A stretch of 64,000 nt of DNA, taken from the NCBI RefSeq assembly GCF_001668725.1, contig NZ_LZKL01000127.1:1-64000 (forward strand). Reading direction: 5' to 3'. The notes under the pieces are model-generated. The model ran no database searches. It saw only the letters and a list, made by a program, of their open reading frames with translations, and was not told the origin of the DNA. Shown here piece by piece: positions 24,790 to 33,992 of this stretch; position 1 is the stretch's first letter; each line of letters starts with the position of its first letter. Source of the stretch: Mycobacterium sp. E787. Its GTDB lineage: Bacteria; Actinomycetota; Actinomycetes; Mycobacteriales; Mycobacteriaceae. The translations under genes were made by a program, and so were the position numbers.

Positions 24790-26604
24790 TCAGGTAACGG
24801 GATCGAAGTACAAGGTCCCACCGGTGGTGCTGTACGAGAGGTAGATCGGTATCCCGTCGGGGGCCGGGGTGCCAGGGGCGGGGCCGGCGGTGAGGCCCGT
24901 TCCGACGTCGGGGTAACCCGAGAAGGGAAAGATGCCGGAATTGAACCCACTGCTGACAATGCCTATGCCGCCGTTGCTGACCACCTGGTACAGCAAAGTG
25001 CCACCGCTGGTGGGGTCGCCAACGTAGACCGAGATGACATCTCCGGCTGGCACGTGGGTGGTGCCGACCGGAGTGTTGCCGGGCATCGCGGTCGAGGGGA
25101 CGACCCCGTAGATACCACCGCTGTCGATGTACCCGACCGACGGGTTCACCGTGGCGCCGGTAGTCGCGCCATCCGTGATCGATATGTAGAGGTTGCCGGA
25201 AACCGGCGCTCCGGGAACCGTGGCGTACGGAGTCGCCGGGAGGGTCAGCGGGTTGGCTCCGAACTGCAGCGCGTTCCCCGGATTGTTCAGGAGCACACCC
25301 TGATTGAGCGTTCCCGGTAGCGCCTGCACGGGGCTGGTGCCCACCACAACACCCGTGTTCACCCCAACACCCATCTTCGGTGTCGCATAGGTGAGGTCGA
25401 TGGGGGCCGGAACGCCGTTCGTATATTGCGTCCCGGAGGTCATCACGCCGATGGTGGTTGGCGCGGTGACGATTCCGTTGCCGTAATCCACCGGCGCCAT
25501 GTACGTGTTGTAGGTGAACACGTCGTAGTTGTCGGCGAAGCCGTAGTGGGCCGTGGTGAGTCCCGTCGCGGTGGGCGGGCCGAGGATCGACAGATTGACG
25601 TCTTGCGGCGGAACCAGGATGCCCAGTGAGCCGGTGTCGACGATCACCGGAACACTCGGTCCGCCACCCATGGAGATGTTCACGATTTCGCGGGGGACGA
25701 TGACGGTCGGCGAGTTGTAGGGCAGCTTCTCATAGGACAAGGTGACGCTGGGCGGGCCGCCGGTGCCGCCGGCGTTCCCGCTCGTGCCCAACAGGCCGCC
25801 GAGGCCGCCGGCGCCGCCCTCGCCTCCGGGGACTCCCCCGGCGCCACCCGAGACGCCGCCGGTGCCACCCGGTCCGCCGTTGCCGACGAACAACCCGCCG
25901 GCGCCGCCGGTTCCGCCGGTGCCCCCGAGTTCGCCGCCCAGCCCTCCGGGTCCGCCCGTGCCGAACAACAGCGCGCTGCCGCCCGTACCGCCGACGGCGA
26001 AGGCTCCGCCGATGCCGCCCGGGCCGCCATTCCCGTACAGCAACCCCCCGGCGCCGCCGACCCCGCCGGGCGCGAACCAACCGCCCAGCCCGCCGGCGCC
26101 GCCGGTGCCGATCAGCCCGGCCGGCCCGCCCGGGCCGCCGCGCACCCCGGTTGCGAGGCTGTCGCCGCCGCTACCGCCATTGCCGATCAGCCACCCCCCG
26201 GGTCCCCCCGGCGTGCCCACTCCCTGGGTGGTGGTCGTGCCGTTGACCCCGTTGCCTACCAGCGGGCGCCCGGTCAGCGCCACGAAGGGTGCGTTGACTG
26301 CGTTGAGCAGAAGCTGCCCGACGCCGGCCGCTTCGCTGGCCGCATACGTGGCGGCGCCCGCATTCAGGGTCTGCACGAACTGGCCATGAAACGCCGCCGC
26401 CCGCGCGCTCAACGCCTGAAACGCCATGCCCTGCTCGGAAAACAGCGACGCCACCGCGGTAGACACCTCGTCGGCCGCGGCCGCCAACACCCCCGTGATG
26501 GGTGCCGCCGCGGCCGCGTGCGCCGCGTTCATCGTCGAGCCGATACCCGCCAGACTTGCTGCCGCGTCTTCGACCAGTTGCGGCGCCGCGACCGTGAACG
26601 CCAT
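24790..26604 (-). CDS. PE_PGRS protein with C-terminal aspartic-protease domain
   Basis: The 604-residue product has three parts. Residues 1-95 are a PE domain with the type VII secretion signal Y-x-x-x-E (YAASE). Residues about 115-290 are Gly-Asn/Gly-Ala rich PGRS repeats. Residues about 295-604 are a pepsin-like retroviral-type aspartic-protease domain with DTGS near 321 and a second Asp in IDSGG near 493. This matches the architecture known for PecA/PecB/PecC (PE26, PE_PGRS35, PE_PGRS16), surface proteases that process other PE_PGRS proteins. Export by ESX-5 is inferred. GGAGG precedes the ATG. It lies between Rv0235c and gabD1 where M. tuberculosis has nothing comparable. Confidence 0.92.
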   Translation of the reverse strand: MAFTVAAPQLVEDAAASLAGIGSTMNAAHAAAAAPITGVLAAAADEVSTAVASLFSEQGMAFQALSARAAAFHGQFVQTLNAGAATYAASEAAGVGQLLLNAVNAPFVALTGRPLVGNGVNGTTTTQGVGTPGGPGGWLIGNGGSGGDSLATGVRGGPGGPAGLIGTGGAGGLGGWFAPGGVGGAGGLLYGNGGPGGIGGAFAVGGTGGSALLFGTGGPGGLGGELGGTGGTGGAGGLFVGNGGPGGTGGVSGGAGGVPGGEGGAGGLGGLLGTSGNAGGTGGPPSVTLSYEKLPYNSPTVIVPREIVNISMGGGPSVPVIVDTGSLGILVPPQDVNLSILGPPTATGLTTAHYGFADNYDVFTYNTYMAPVDYGNGIVTAPTTIGVMTSGTQYTNGVPAPIDLTYATPKMGVGVNTGVVVGTSPVQALPGTLNQGVLLNNPGNALQFGANPLTLPATPYATVPGAPVSGNLYISITDGATTGATVNPSVGYIDSGGIYGVVPSTAMPGNTPVGTTHVPAGDVISVYVGDPTSGGTLLYQVVSNGGIGIVSSGFNSGIFPFSGYPDVGTGLTAGPAPGTPAPDGIPIYLSYSTTGGTLYFDPVT

Positions 26605-26724
26605 GGGACACCTCCGGTTGCCCGTGCGACCGAGCTGCCCCCGCGTTCAGCAATGAATTGATGTTAAGCACCTGAAGTGGCGGATGCCATCCTTCGGGCC
26701 ACAATCGACTTGCTACAGAAACGG

Positions 26725-28371
26725 TTACAGCGTCTCGTCCAGCTCGCCGAGCCGGTCGGTCAGCCGCAGGTTCTCCGAGTAGTCGACCGGACAGCAGATC
26801 AGCGACACCCCGTCGTCGTCGAGGGCGGCCCGCAGCGTCGGCAACAGCTCCTCGGCGCTGTTGATCCGATAGCCCTTGGCGCCGAAGCTTTCCGCGTAGG
26901 TCACGATGTCGGGGTTGCCGAATTTCACGTAGTAGTGCTCGCCGAGTTCGAGGTCCATCTTCCATTCGATGAGGCCGTAGCCGCCGTCCTCCCAGATCAG
27001 CACCACGAGGGGAATCCGCTCCCGGACGGCGGTCTCGATCTCCTGGGAATTCATCAGGAATGCGCCGTCGCCGACGACGGCCAGCACCTTGGCGTCGGGC
27101 CGCGCCAGCTTGACGCCGAGCGCCCCGGGCAGGGCAAATGCCATGGTGGACAAGCCGTTTGAGATCAGGCAGGTGTTGCGCTCGTAGGTCGGGTAGAGCC
27201 GGGCCATCCACATCTTGGTGGCGCCGGTGTCGACCAGCACGACGTCGCTGCGGCCCAGCGCCTCGCGGGTGTCGGCGACCACCCGCGCGGGTGCCAGCGG
27301 GTAGCGAGAATCCTGTTGTCCCCGAGCGAATTCCTCGGCGAGCAGGCCCGACCCGGGCACGTCGGCGGCGTGGGTGAAGGTGTGCCCGGCGAGTGCGTCG
27401 GTGAGCGCATTGAGGGAATCGCTGATGTCCCCGATGATCCCGACGTCGACCGAGTAGTGCGCGTCGACCTCGGCGGGGAAGCGGTGAACGTGGATGATCC
27501 TCTTGTCGGCCTGCGGGTTGATCCGGACCGGGTCGAACTCCTGCAGTTCGTAGCCCACGGCGATGACGGCGTCGGCGTTGTCGAAGCCGAAGTTCACGTA
27601 GTCGTGCCGCATGAACCCCAGGGTGCCGATGCTGTTGGGATGGTCGTCGGGCATCACGCCCTTGCCGTGGAAGGTGTTGGCCACCTGGATGCCGAACTCC
27701 TCGGAGAACCGGACCAGGGCCTTGGTGGCGTCGGCGCGCGCGGCGCCGTGCCCGGCCAGCACCACCGGGCGCTGCGCCTTGCGCAGTATCTCGACGGCGC
27801 GCTCCACCTGCCGCGGGGCCGGCGCGTCGGGGCGAACAACGTTGCGCGGCAACGGCTTCAGGTCGTAGTCGGTCTCGTCGGCGTCGATGTGCTCGGGCAC
27901 CGCGAGATAGACAGCGGCCGGGCGTTCGGTCTCGGCGACCTTGAACGCCTTGCGGACCATCTCCGGGATGGCCCGCGCGGTGGGGACACCCGCGGCCCAC
28001 CGGGTGATCGGCGCAAACATCGACACCAGGTCGACGTATTGGTGCGACTCCTTGTACTCCCGGTCCTGGCCCACCTGCGCGGAGATGGCGACCATCGGCG
28101 TGCTGTTGGTGGTGGCGTCGGCGACGCCGAGCTGCATGTTGATCGCGCCGGGGCCCAGGGTGGCCGACACCACCGCCGCGCGTCCGGTGACGCGCCCGTA
28201 CATCTCGGCCATGAAGGCCGCGCCCTGCTCGTGCCGCGTGAGCACGTACCGGATGTGTGATGCGGCCAGCGCCTGCACGAAGCGGATGTTCTCCTCGCCG
28301 GGCAGCCCGAAGACGACCGAGACGCCCTCGTTCTCGAGGCACTTGACCATCAGTTCGGCCGCTTTGCTCAT
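26725..28371 (-). CDS. Acetolactate-synthase-like thiamine-diphosphate enzyme
   Basis: The 548-residue cytosolic TPP enzyme resembles catabolic acetolactate synthase. The catalytic Glu is E48 (RHEQGAAFMAEMYGR). The three-domain layout is visible: a pyrimidine-binding domain (1-170), a central domain with RPVVLAGHGAARADA near 200, and a pyrophosphate domain with GDGAFLMNSQE near 438. The usual N-N of the GDG...NN metal motif is replaced by WEDGGYG. No regulatory subunit lies nearby, which favours a catabolic or non-branched-chain role. ATG 28371 is chosen over a longer frame from 28581 that would overlap the neighbour. Exact substrate, pyruvate or another 2-keto acid, is unproven. Confidence 0.85.
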   Translation of the reverse strand: MSKAAELMVKCLENEGVSVVFGLPGEENIRFVQALAASHIRYVLTRHEQGAAFMAEMYGRVTGRAAVVSATLGPGAINMQLGVADATTNSTPMVAISAQVGQDREYKESHQYVDLVSMFAPITRWAAGVPTARAIPEMVRKAFKVAETERPAAVYLAVPEHIDADETDYDLKPLPRNVVRPDAPAPRQVERAVEILRKAQRPVVLAGHGAARADATKALVRFSEEFGIQVANTFHGKGVMPDDHPNSIGTLGFMRHDYVNFGFDNADAVIAVGYELQEFDPVRINPQADKRIIHVHRFPAEVDAHYSVDVGIIGDISDSLNALTDALAGHTFTHAADVPGSGLLAEEFARGQQDSRYPLAPARVVADTREALGRSDVVLVDTGATKMWMARLYPTYERNTCLISNGLSTMAFALPGALGVKLARPDAKVLAVVGDGAFLMNSQEIETAVRERIPLVVLIWEDGGYGLIEWKMDLELGEHYYVKFGNPDIVTYAESFGAKGYRINSAEELLPTLRAALDDDGVSLICCPVDYSENLRLTDRLGELDETL

Positions 28372-28414
28372 CCGGCACCTCCCTTCTCGCCACCCTAGCG
28401 GCGACGGTGCGGCG

Positions 28415-28849
28415 TCAGTCGCGGTGCGGCCCGGCCGGCAACAGCGCGAGAACCGGGATCGTGCGGCTCGTCTTGCGTTCGTATTCCGCGAACCCGGGGT
28501 ACCGCCTGGCTTGTTCGGCGTATTTCTCGTCGCGTTCGGCGCCCTCGAGTTCGACGGCGTGCACGTCGAGGTGCTCGTCACCCACCTCGATGCTGGCGTC
28601 GGGGTGGGCGACCAGGTTCCAGTACCAGGCGGGGTTGCGGTCGGCTCCCGCCGCGGAGGCGAAGACCAGGTAGCGGTCCCCGTCGCGCAGGTACATCATC
28701 GGGCTCACCCGTTCCTCGCCGCTGCGCGCGCCGATGGTGTGCAGCAACAGGACAGGGGCGCCCTCGAACTGTCCGCCGACCCGGCCGTGGTTGGCGCGAA
28801 ACTCCTCGATGTTGCGTCGATTGAAGTCGCTGACGTCGCTGTCGGTCAT
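28415..28849 (-). CDS. Ddn-like F420-dependent nitroreductase family protein
   Basis: The 144-residue product belongs to the deazaflavin (F420H2)-dependent quinone reductase/nitroreductase family. Family features are NRRNIEEFRANHGRVGG at the N terminus, PVLLLHTIGARSG near 32 and the F420 phosphate-contacting PAWYWNLVAHPD near 73. Members reduce quinones or nitro-compounds with F420H2, sometimes membrane-associated, and protect against oxidative stress. ATG 28849 begins MTDSDVSDFN. It lies 43 bases upstream of the TPP enzyme gene on the same strand and could share its transcript. Confidence 0.9.
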   Translation of the reverse strand: MTDSDVSDFNRRNIEEFRANHGRVGGQFEGAPVLLLHTIGARSGEERVSPMMYLRDGDRYLVFASAAGADRNPAWYWNLVAHPDASIEVGDEHLDVHAVELEGAERDEKYAEQARRYPGFAEYERKTSRTIPVLALLPAGPHRD

Positions 28850-28998
28850 GGTGCCTCTTCGAAGAAGATCGGTCCAGGGTCGGGTGGTCGGACGAGCGTG
28901 CCCGCAGCCTTCCTACCCGCGGCCGAGCCATAAGAGTCGCGGAAGTGGCAGGCTGGTAGGGGACGCTTCTATAAACCCAACCACACGAAGGACTCAGC

Positions 28999-30417
28999 GT
29001 GCCCATCGCCACGATCAACCCGGCCACCGGCGAGACAGTCAAAACCTTCAGCCCGGCAAGCGACGACGAAGTCGACGCGGCCATCGCCCGCGCGTACGCC
29101 CGGTTCCGGGACTACCGCCACAACACCACCTTCGCCCAGCGCGCAAAGTGGGCAACCGCCACGGCCGACCTCCTGGAAAAAGATGCCGACGACACCGCCG
29201 CCATGATGACCCTCGAGATGGGCAAGACCCTGAAATCGGCCAAGGCCGAAGTGCTGAAGTGCGCCAAGGGCTTTCGCTACTACGCCGAAAACGCCGAGCA
29301 GCTGCTCGCCGACGAGGCGGCCGACGCGGGAAAGGTGGGCGCCAAGCAGGCCTATACCCGCTGGCAGCCGCTGGGCGTGGTGCTGGCCGTGATGCCGTGG
29401 AACTTCCCGCTGTGGCAGGCCGTCCGGTTCGCCGCACCGGCGCTGATGGCCGGCAACGTCGGCATCCTCAAGCACGCGTCCAACGTGCCGCAGTGCGCGC
29501 TGTACCTGGCCGACGTGATCGCCCGCGGCGGCTTCCCCGACGGCTGCTTCCAGACGCTGCTCGTGCCGTCGGGCGCGGTGGAGAAGATCCTGCGCGATCC
29601 CCGCGTCGCGGCGGTCACCCTCACCGGCAGCGAACCGGCCGGGCAGTCGGTCGGCGCGATCGCCGGTGACGAGATCAAGCCCTCGGTGCTCGAGCTCGGC
29701 GGCAGCGACCCGTTCATCGTGATGCCGTCGGCCGACCTGGACGAGGCGGTCAAGACGGCCGTCACCGCCCGCGTGCAGAACAACGGCCAGTCCTGCATCG
29801 CCGCCAAGCGGTTCATCGCACACGCCGACATCTACGACGAATTCGTCGAGAAGTTCGTCGAGCGGACGCAGGCGTTGAAGGTCGGCGACCCGACCGACCC
29901 CGACACCGACGTCGGACCGCTGGCCACCGAGTCGGGCCGCGACGACGTGGCCAAGCAGGTCGACGACGCGGCCGCGGCCGGCGCGGTGATCCGCTGCGGC
30001 GGCAAGCCTTTGGACCGGCCGGGCTGGTTTTATGCGCCGACGGTCGTCACCGACATCACCAAGGACATGGCGCTGTACACCGAGGAGGTGTTCGGGCCGG
30101 TGGCCTCGATCTATCGGGCCGCCGACATCGACGAGGCGATCGAGATCGCCAACGCCACCACCTTCGGCCTGGGCTCCAACGCCTGGACCCGCGACGAGGC
30201 CGAGCAGCAGCGCTTCATCGACGACATCGAGGCCGGCCAGGTGTTCATCAACGGGATGACGGTGTCCTACCCCGAGCTGCCGTTCGGCGGCGTCAAGCGG
30301 TCCGGCTACGGCCGCGAACTCGCGGGCCTCGGGATCCGCGAGTTCTGCAACGCCAAGACCGTGTGGGTGGGTTCGTCCGAGACCGGCGACGCCGCCGGCG
30401 GCAGCAAGGTGGAGTAG
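28999..30417 (+). CDS. gabD1: Succinate-semialdehyde dehydrogenase GabD1
   Basis: GabD1 oxidises succinate semialdehyde to succinate with NADP+, part of the GABA/2-oxoglutarate side route into the TCA cycle. The 472-residue product has the ALDH cofactor segment MPWNFPLWQ near 133, the general-base Glu in LELGGSDPF near 232 and the nucleophile Cys in NNGQSCIAAKR near 266. GTG 28999 follows GAAGGA. It corresponds to Rv0234c. It is divergent from the Ddn-like gene and convergent with nrdB; the 86-base gap to nrdB holds a 15-bp dyad. Confidence 0.95.
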   Translation: MPIATINPATGETVKTFSPASDDEVDAAIARAYARFRDYRHNTTFAQRAKWATATADLLEKDADDTAAMMTLEMGKTLKSAKAEVLKCAKGFRYYAENAEQLLADEAADAGKVGAKQAYTRWQPLGVVLAVMPWNFPLWQAVRFAAPALMAGNVGILKHASNVPQCALYLADVIARGGFPDGCFQTLLVPSGAVEKILRDPRVAAVTLTGSEPAGQSVGAIAGDEIKPSVLELGGSDPFIVMPSADLDEAVKTAVTARVQNNGQSCIAAKRFIAHADIYDEFVEKFVERTQALKVGDPTDPDTDVGPLATESGRDDVAKQVDDAAAAGAVIRCGGKPLDRPGWFYAPTVVTDITKDMALYTEEVFGPVASIYRAADIDEAIEIANATTFGLGSNAWTRDEAEQQRFIDDIEAGQVFINGMTVSYPELPFGGVKRSGYGRELAGLGIREFCNAKTVWVGSSETGDAAGGSKVE

Positions 30418-30466
30418 CCGGGCCGCCGAACATGGGGTTCAGGGACTTATCGCGACGACGTTTCGT

Positions 30467-30481
30467 ACGTGGCGCCCACGT
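30467..30481. terminator. Dyad ACGTGG-CGC-CCACGT between convergent genes
   Basis: A perfect 6-bp inverted repeat with a three-base loop lies between the stops of gabD1 and nrdB. Its position suggests a transcript end, but the stem is short and no T run follows, so this is tentative. Confidence 0.35.
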
Positions 30482-30503
30482 TCGGCGAGGGTCAACCGAG
30501 GGT

Positions 30504-31445
30504 CTAGGCCGACGCGCCGGCCAGCGCCTTCTCGTCCTCGTCGGCGAAGGTGTCCTCGAGCGCCAGCGGCGAGTAGTCGAGGTCGATCTCGCCGACCGGC
30601 CGGCCGCGGGCGCTGGAGATGGTGCCGAACCGCCGCATCCCCTTGTCGGCGCTGTACTGCATCAGCTCGTCCTCGGTGATCCCGAACGGCATCGGGTCGT
30701 ACAGGGCGAAGCTCTGCTGGACGGCCTCCAGTGCCATGGGGAGAAGCTCGTTCATGCGGGTTTCGAACACGCCCCAGTTGGCGTCGTCGGCGGCGACGTG
30801 GCGGCGGCAGGTGAAGGTGCCCCACGCCATGTGGCGCCGCTCGTCGTCGCTGATGCGCCGGATCAGCTCCTGCATGCCCGGCAGGATGTTGCGGTCCACG
30901 CAGATCTTGTGCCAGATGTAGTAGCCCGTCAGCGCCAGCATGCCCTCGACGATGTGGTTGTAGGTCACCGCAGCCCGCACCTGCGCGGCCGGCGACGGGT
31001 CGGTCGACAGCGCGCCCAGGCAGTCCGGCAGCTCCTGGTAGAAGATCTGCCGGTATGCGACCAGGGGCTCGAGGAAGCCGTGCAGGTCGTCGGTGATGCC
31101 GACCGCGTCCAGCCACATCCGGAACACCTGCGTGTGCTTGGCCTCCTCGAACGCGAACTGCGTCAGGTACATCTCGTCGCCGAGCCGGCCCTCGGCCCGC
31201 ATGGCCGCCATGAACGGCTGGATGTCCTCGGTCACCGCCTCCTCGCCGGCGATGAACTCGGCGCACAGCCGGGTAGCGAAGTGGCGCTCGACGTCGGTGA
31301 GCTTTTCCCAGTCCGCGCGGTCCCGGGAGAAGTCGATGTCGGCGGGATCCCAGAATTTCGCGTTGCCGCCGGCGAAGAGCTTGAGCGGCAGGCTGTCCCA
31401 GTTGAGCCCGCCCTGGGCGAGCGAGCCCGAGCGTGAACGTGTCAT
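30504..31445 (-). CDS. nrdB: R2-like ligand-binding oxidase (R2lox, annotated NrdB)
   Basis: R2lox proteins share the ribonucleotide-reductase R2 fold but hold a Mn/Fe cofactor and a bound fatty-acid-like ligand. They perform two-electron oxidation, not radical generation. The 313-residue product keeps all six metal ligands at the M. tuberculosis Rv0233 numbering: E68, E101, H104, E167, E202 and H205. It also has V71 and Y162, the residues that form the ether cross-link in R2lox. The start overlaps the stop of the upstream TetR gene by four bases (ATGA), so both are one transcript under a TetR-type operator. Confidence 0.96.
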   Translation of the reverse strand: MTRSRSGSLAQGGLNWDSLPLKLFAGGNAKFWDPADIDFSRDRADWEKLTDVERHFATRLCAEFIAGEEAVTEDIQPFMAAMRAEGRLGDEMYLTQFAFEEAKHTQVFRMWLDAVGITDDLHGFLEPLVAYRQIFYQELPDCLGALSTDPSPAAQVRAAVTYNHIVEGMLALTGYYIWHKICVDRNILPGMQELIRRISDDERRHMAWGTFTCRRHVAADDANWGVFETRMNELLPMALEAVQQSFALYDPMPFGITEDELMQYSADKGMRRFGTISSARGRPVGEIDLDYSPLALEDTFADEDEKALAGASA

Positions 31446-32125
31446 GTGATCTCCTCAAATAGTGCCGGCCTCGGGCTGACGGCGTGCGCCGAGAACGCGG
31501 CCGCCAAGACGGCGACGATCCGGCGCACCGCCAGCGCCGGCTGCTCCGGCGTGGGCTCGTCGAGCCCGAGTATCGGGTCCAGGCCGCGCATGTAGGGGGC
31601 CAGCGCAAGGTGCGGAAAGATCAGCAGCAACAGCGAGAGCAGCACGTCGGTGTCGGCGTCCGCCTGCAGGTCCCCGCGGGTCTTGGCGGCATGGACCAGC
31701 GGCCGCAACACCTCCAGGTAGTGCCGGTGGATCACGTTGCGCACGCTGACGCGCGCCTCGGTGTCCACCTCGAGCGTCGCCGCGGCGTGCAGCGCTCGTT
31801 CGTGCGGGTGCTCGGCGTAGTACGCCACCCAGCCGTCGAGCAGGTCGGTGAGGTGCTCGAAGAACGGGCGGCTCGGGTCGAGCCTGACGATCAGGTCCTC
31901 CATGTACGCCCGCACCCGCTGGCTGCCCATGTCCGCGATGAACGCGTACAGGTCCCGCTTGTCGGCGAAGTACTGGAACAGGCTGCCCTTGGCGACGCCG
32001 GCCCGGCGGGCGATGACGTTGAGGCTGCCCCCGGAGAAACCGTGCGCCCCGAACTCGGCCTCCGCGGCCTCGATGATCGCCGCGCGTCGAGCGGGGTCGA
32101 CGCGCGCCCATGTCACCGTCGGCAA
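31442..32125 (-). CDS. TetR-family regulator of the R2lox operon, Rv0232-like
   Basis: The 227-residue TetR regulator has its DNA-binding helix-turn-helix at about residues 33-57 ([25 protein letters not shown]). The start is TTG 32125, supported by a perfect AGGAGG five bases upstream. A textbook dyad (ATGACC-N3-GGTCAT) lies 19 bases upstream of the start, indicating autoregulation together with nrdB. The ligand is unknown; neighbours (R2lox, FadE4) make a fatty-acyl compound plausible. It corresponds to Rv0232 (229 residues). Confidence 0.93.
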   Translation of the reverse strand: MPTVTWARVDPARRAAIIEAAEAEFGAHGFSGGSLNVIARRAGVAKGSLFQYFADKRDLYAFIADMGSQRVRAYMEDLIVRLDPSRPFFEHLTDLLDGWVAYYAEHPHERALHAAATLEVDTEARVSVRNVIHRHYLEVLRPLVHAAKTRGDLQADADTDVLLSLLLLIFPHLALAPYMRGLDPILGLDEPTPEQPALAVRRIVAVLAAAFSAHAVSPRPALFEEIT

Positions 32126-32143
32126 TGCGGCCTCCTAGCGTCG

Positions 32144-32158
32144 ATGACCACCGGTCAT
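32144..32158. promoter_or_regulatory. TetR-type operator ATGACC-N3-GGTCAT
   Basis: A perfect 15-base dyad lies between fadE4 and the TetR start, next to its Shine-Dalgarno. TGACC/GGTCA dyads with a three-base centre are typical TetR operators in actinobacterial lipid genes. The adjacent regulator is the likely binder. Confidence 0.75.
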
Positions 32159-32190
32159 TCTACGGTGAGCCACGTCACAGTCAAGCGGTG

Positions 32191-33900
32191 TCAGGGCCGC
32201 ATGGCGTACGCGCCGTTGATCGGCAGCACGTGTTCCTTCCAGATCTGGTCGTAGCGCGCGGGGTCGTGGGCGGGACGCCGGATCATCCGCATCGCCAGCC
32301 GGGCCTGTTCGTCCGTCGTCGCGGGCTTGTCGCTCAGCTCGACGGCGTAGGCGTTGAAGTCCCGCACCAACACGGCGAAGATCGCGTCGATCAGGGCGTC
32401 GTCCACCCCGGACAGCGGGGCCTCCTCGAGTATGAGCTGCGCATACGGCACGGTCGCGAACAGCTGGCCGACGGCAAAGGCGAAGTCAATGTCCTTCTGC
32501 TGCACGGCATCCGGGGTGGCGCTGGCCAGCATCTCGGTGAGCACATCGACCTGCTCGCGCAACAGCGCGACGTTGGGCAGGCGGGCGAAGCTGTCGAACG
32601 GCGCGCGCCAGTCGGAGAACCGCACCTTGCCCAGCCCCCCGGTGGGCCCCTGGGCGAACAGGAACGTGTCGTCGGCGGCGTCGTCGCGGCGCGCGATGAC
32701 GGGCAGTTCGGCGTCGGGGGCGAACAGGAAGTTGGGCATGAACTTGCCGAGCAGCCCGATGTTGATGTGGACGGTGCCCTCCAGCCGCGGCAGCAGCCCG
32801 ATCTCGCGGGTGACGGCCTCGAAGAAGGTGTCCTTCTCAACTCCCTTGGCGGCGATCACATCCCACAACGCGGTGATGACCCGCTCGCCCTCGCTGGTGA
32901 TCTTGGCCTTGGTCAGCGGGCTGTAGAGCAGGTAGCGGCGGTCGGCGGCCGAGGCGCTGCGCATGTAGTCGCAGGCGCGGGTGGCGACCAGTTTCATCGC
33001 GATCAGGCGCACGTAGGCGTCGGTGAGCAGCCGCCGCACGTGCGAGAAGTCGGTGACCACGGTCCCGTAGAGGTAGCGGTTGGCCGCGTGGGTGACCGCC
33101 TCGTACATGGCGTGGGTGCACATGCCGACCGCGCCCCAGCCCAGGTTGTACTTGCAGACGTTGACGGTGTTGAGGGCGGCGTGGAAGGCGTCGGGACCGC
33201 GGTGCAGGATGTCGGCCTCGGTGACGGGGTAGTCGCGCAGCGCGTAGTTGGCGACGAAGTTCTGCGAGTTGACCACGTTCTTGATCAGCTCGTAACGGTC
33301 GTGCTGGGAGTCGGCGGCGAAGAAGACGTATTCGTCTTCCCCACCTGAAGTGCCGGCGATCTTGCCGAAGGTGGAGACCATCCGCGCCACGTTGGCGTTG
33401 CCGATGTAGTACTTCTCGCCATTGGCGACCCAGCCGTGCTCGCTGGGCGTCAGGATCATGTCGGTCTGGTAGACGTCGGCGCCGTGCGTCTGCTCCGACA
33501 GCCCGAAGGCGAACACCTCGCCGGCCTCCAGCTGGGCCGCGGCCTTGCGCTTGGCGTCCTCGTTGCCGCTCATCCAGATCGGGCCCAGGCCCAGCGCGGT
33601 GACCTGGAACGGATACCAGTAGCTCAGGCCGTAGAAGCCGACGATCTCGGCGAACTCGCTGAGCCGGTAGGTGTCCCAGCGGCAATCGTCCGCGCCGTAT
33701 TCCGCCGGCGTCAGCAGGGAGGCGAAGATGCGCTCGCGCCCGATGTGGTCGAGGAAGTCGGAGTACCAGACGCGGTTGTGGTCGTCGGACTTCAACCGCG
33801 CCTTGCCGCGGGACTCGAAGAAGTCCACCGTCGCGGCCATGATCTCCCCGGAGCGGCGGTCCGGGTAGCGGCGTTGCAAGTGATTGGGGTTGAGCAACAT
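32191..33900 (-). CDS. fadE4: Acyl-CoA dehydrogenase FadE4
   Basis: FadE4 is an FAD-dependent acyl-CoA dehydrogenase of the larger type. The 569-residue product (Rv0231 has 568) shows the ACAD middle-domain segment FAFGLSEQTHGADVYQTD near residue 130-147 and helical segments after it. The classical YEGT catalytic Glu motif is not evident, so the base or the reaction may differ from short-chain enzymes. ATG 33900 (MLLNPNHLQRR) is chosen over a longer frame from 33969. It is divergent from php with 92 bases between and lies upstream of the TetR-nrdB operon on the same strand, with 65 bases between them. Confidence 0.92.
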   Translation of the reverse strand: MLLNPNHLQRRYPDRRSGEIMAATVDFFESRGKARLKSDDHNRVWYSDFLDHIGRERIFASLLTPAEYGADDCRWDTYRLSEFAEIVGFYGLSYWYPFQVTALGLGPIWMSGNEDAKRKAAAQLEAGEVFAFGLSEQTHGADVYQTDMILTPSEHGWVANGEKYYIGNANVARMVSTFGKIAGTSGGEDEYVFFAADSQHDRYELIKNVVNSQNFVANYALRDYPVTEADILHRGPDAFHAALNTVNVCKYNLGWGAVGMCTHAMYEAVTHAANRYLYGTVVTDFSHVRRLLTDAYVRLIAMKLVATRACDYMRSASAADRRYLLYSPLTKAKITSEGERVITALWDVIAAKGVEKDTFFEAVTREIGLLPRLEGTVHINIGLLGKFMPNFLFAPDAELPVIARRDDAADDTFLFAQGPTGGLGKVRFSDWRAPFDSFARLPNVALLREQVDVLTEMLASATPDAVQQKDIDFAFAVGQLFATVPYAQLILEEAPLSGVDDALIDAIFAVLVRDFNAYAVELSDKPATTDEQARLAMRMIRRPAHDPARYDQIWKEHVLPINGAYAMRP

Positions 33901-33979
33901 GCGGTGACCGTACTGCACCGGCGCCGCCGCGGGAACGCACCGGACAAAACACCTCTGTCGGTCGGGCACCGAGTCGACC

Positions 33980-33985
33980 TAGAGT
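33980..33985 (+). promoter_or_regulatory. -10 box for a leaderless php transcript
   Basis: TAGAGT (TANNNT type) ends seven bases before the GTG of php, and no ribosome-binding site precedes the GTG. This spacing places transcription start at the G of the start codon, as in the leaderless mRNAs common in mycobacteria. Confidence 0.55.
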
Positions 33986-33992
33986 CGATCAC

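Noticed and set aside
25730-26250. PGRS repeats as a CRISPR-like array
   Set aside because: The repeats are short, imperfect, codon-phased Gly motifs without unique spacers of uniform size, and they lie inside a coding region.
25742-26389. Proline-rich plus-strand ORF inside the PE_PGRS gene
   Set aside because: It is the complement of the Gly-rich PGRS repeat; Pro codons are the antisense of Gly codons.
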